NCBI RefSeq assembly: GCF_039521845.1
Contig: NZ_BAAACW010000041.1
Location: forward strand, 1 to 15,398
DNA from: Alkalibacterium iburiense
GTDB taxonomy: Bacteria > Bacillota > Bacilli > Lactobacillales > Carnobacteriaceae_A
Direction of reading: 5' to 3'
Length of the DNA stretch: 15,398 nucleotides
Part shown: one piece after another, positions 15,333 through 15,398 of the stretch
Layout: every line of letters begins with the position of its first letter
Numbering within the stretch: the first letter of the stretch is position 1
Made by a program: the position numbers and the translations under genes
The notes under the pieces: model-generated
What the model was told of the DNA's origin: nothing
The model's database searches: none
What the model saw: the letters and a program-made list of their open reading frames with translations, nothing else

Positions 15333-15398
15333 TCAAGTTTTGCAGTTGAATATCCAGGTTTAACCCTTGCGGTTATTGAAACTTCTTATAAATAATTA
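15333..15398. other. Unidentified 66 bases beyond the broken binding-protein gene
   Basis: This sequence does not continue the ChvE reading frame and has stops in it. It contains short complementary stretches (AACC/GGTT) but no recognisable coding segment. It may be the end of a mobile element inserted in the gene, with the remainder outside the window. I do not recognise it. Confidence 0.4.

Noticed and set aside
15371..15385. ATTGAAAC-like end resembling a CRISPR repeat near the right edge
   Set aside because: It occurs once, with no spacing pattern or second copy in the window and no cas gene, so it is not evidence of an array.

Overview
The window looks like chromosomal DNA from a low-GC Firmicute. 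AAGGAG-type ribosome binding sites, A+T-rich codon use, a GntR/LacI-type AraR and Lactobacillus/Bacillus-like AraA, AraB and AraD proteins all point that way. A member of the Lactobacillales or a close relative is my best guess; genus cannot be set from the sequence. The window has two unrelated parts.

Left part (1-3400, + strand): a gene for a MATE-family multidrug/Na+ antiporter, interrupted cleanly by an IS200/IS605-family insertion sequence (about 754-2547). The element carries a Y1 HUH transposase (tnpA), an apparently intact RNA-guided nuclease gene (tnpB), a nested hairpin at its left end, and a structured right end that should serve as omega RNA. The two gene fragments rejoin exactly into a 456-residue MATE protein when the element is removed, and the omega RNA guide would match that element-free allele. 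A bidirectional terminator (3437-3486) separates this part from the next.

Right part (15398 down to 3493, all - strand): an L-arabinose module. In transcription order it holds a ChvE/MmsE-type sugar-binding protein (5' end lost at about 15332), its ATPase (mmsA/gguA type) and permease (mmsB/gguB type), a strong terminator, araR, then araD-araA-araB and two glycoside hydrolases without signal peptides: a GH127 beta-L-arabinofuranosidase and a GH27 enzyme whose active-site Asp-Ile pair marks it as a probable beta-L-arabinopyranosidase. Together these would release L-arabinose from beta-linked arabinosides in the cytoplasm, isomerise it to L-ribulose, phosphorylate it and epimerise it to D-xylulose 5-phosphate. 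AraR is the likely repressor, acting through an operator in the araD promoter. Perfect or near-perfect hairpins lie in the araA-araB and araB-GH127 gaps and may set different mRNA levels for the parts of the operon.

Several genes (MATE, tnpB, araB, araD, araR) have a ribosome binding site that touches the first possible start codon, so the true start is the next one, 9 nt downstream. For araD this start is TTG and gives exactly the 231 residues of E. coli AraD. No stretch over 300 bases lacks a gene. I see no tRNA, rRNA, CRISPR array or replication origin. The genes belong to known families; the points most worth following are the self-matching TnpB guide in an otherwise intact MATE gene, the GH127+GH27 cytosolic pair, the intercistronic hairpins and the broken binding-protein gene.
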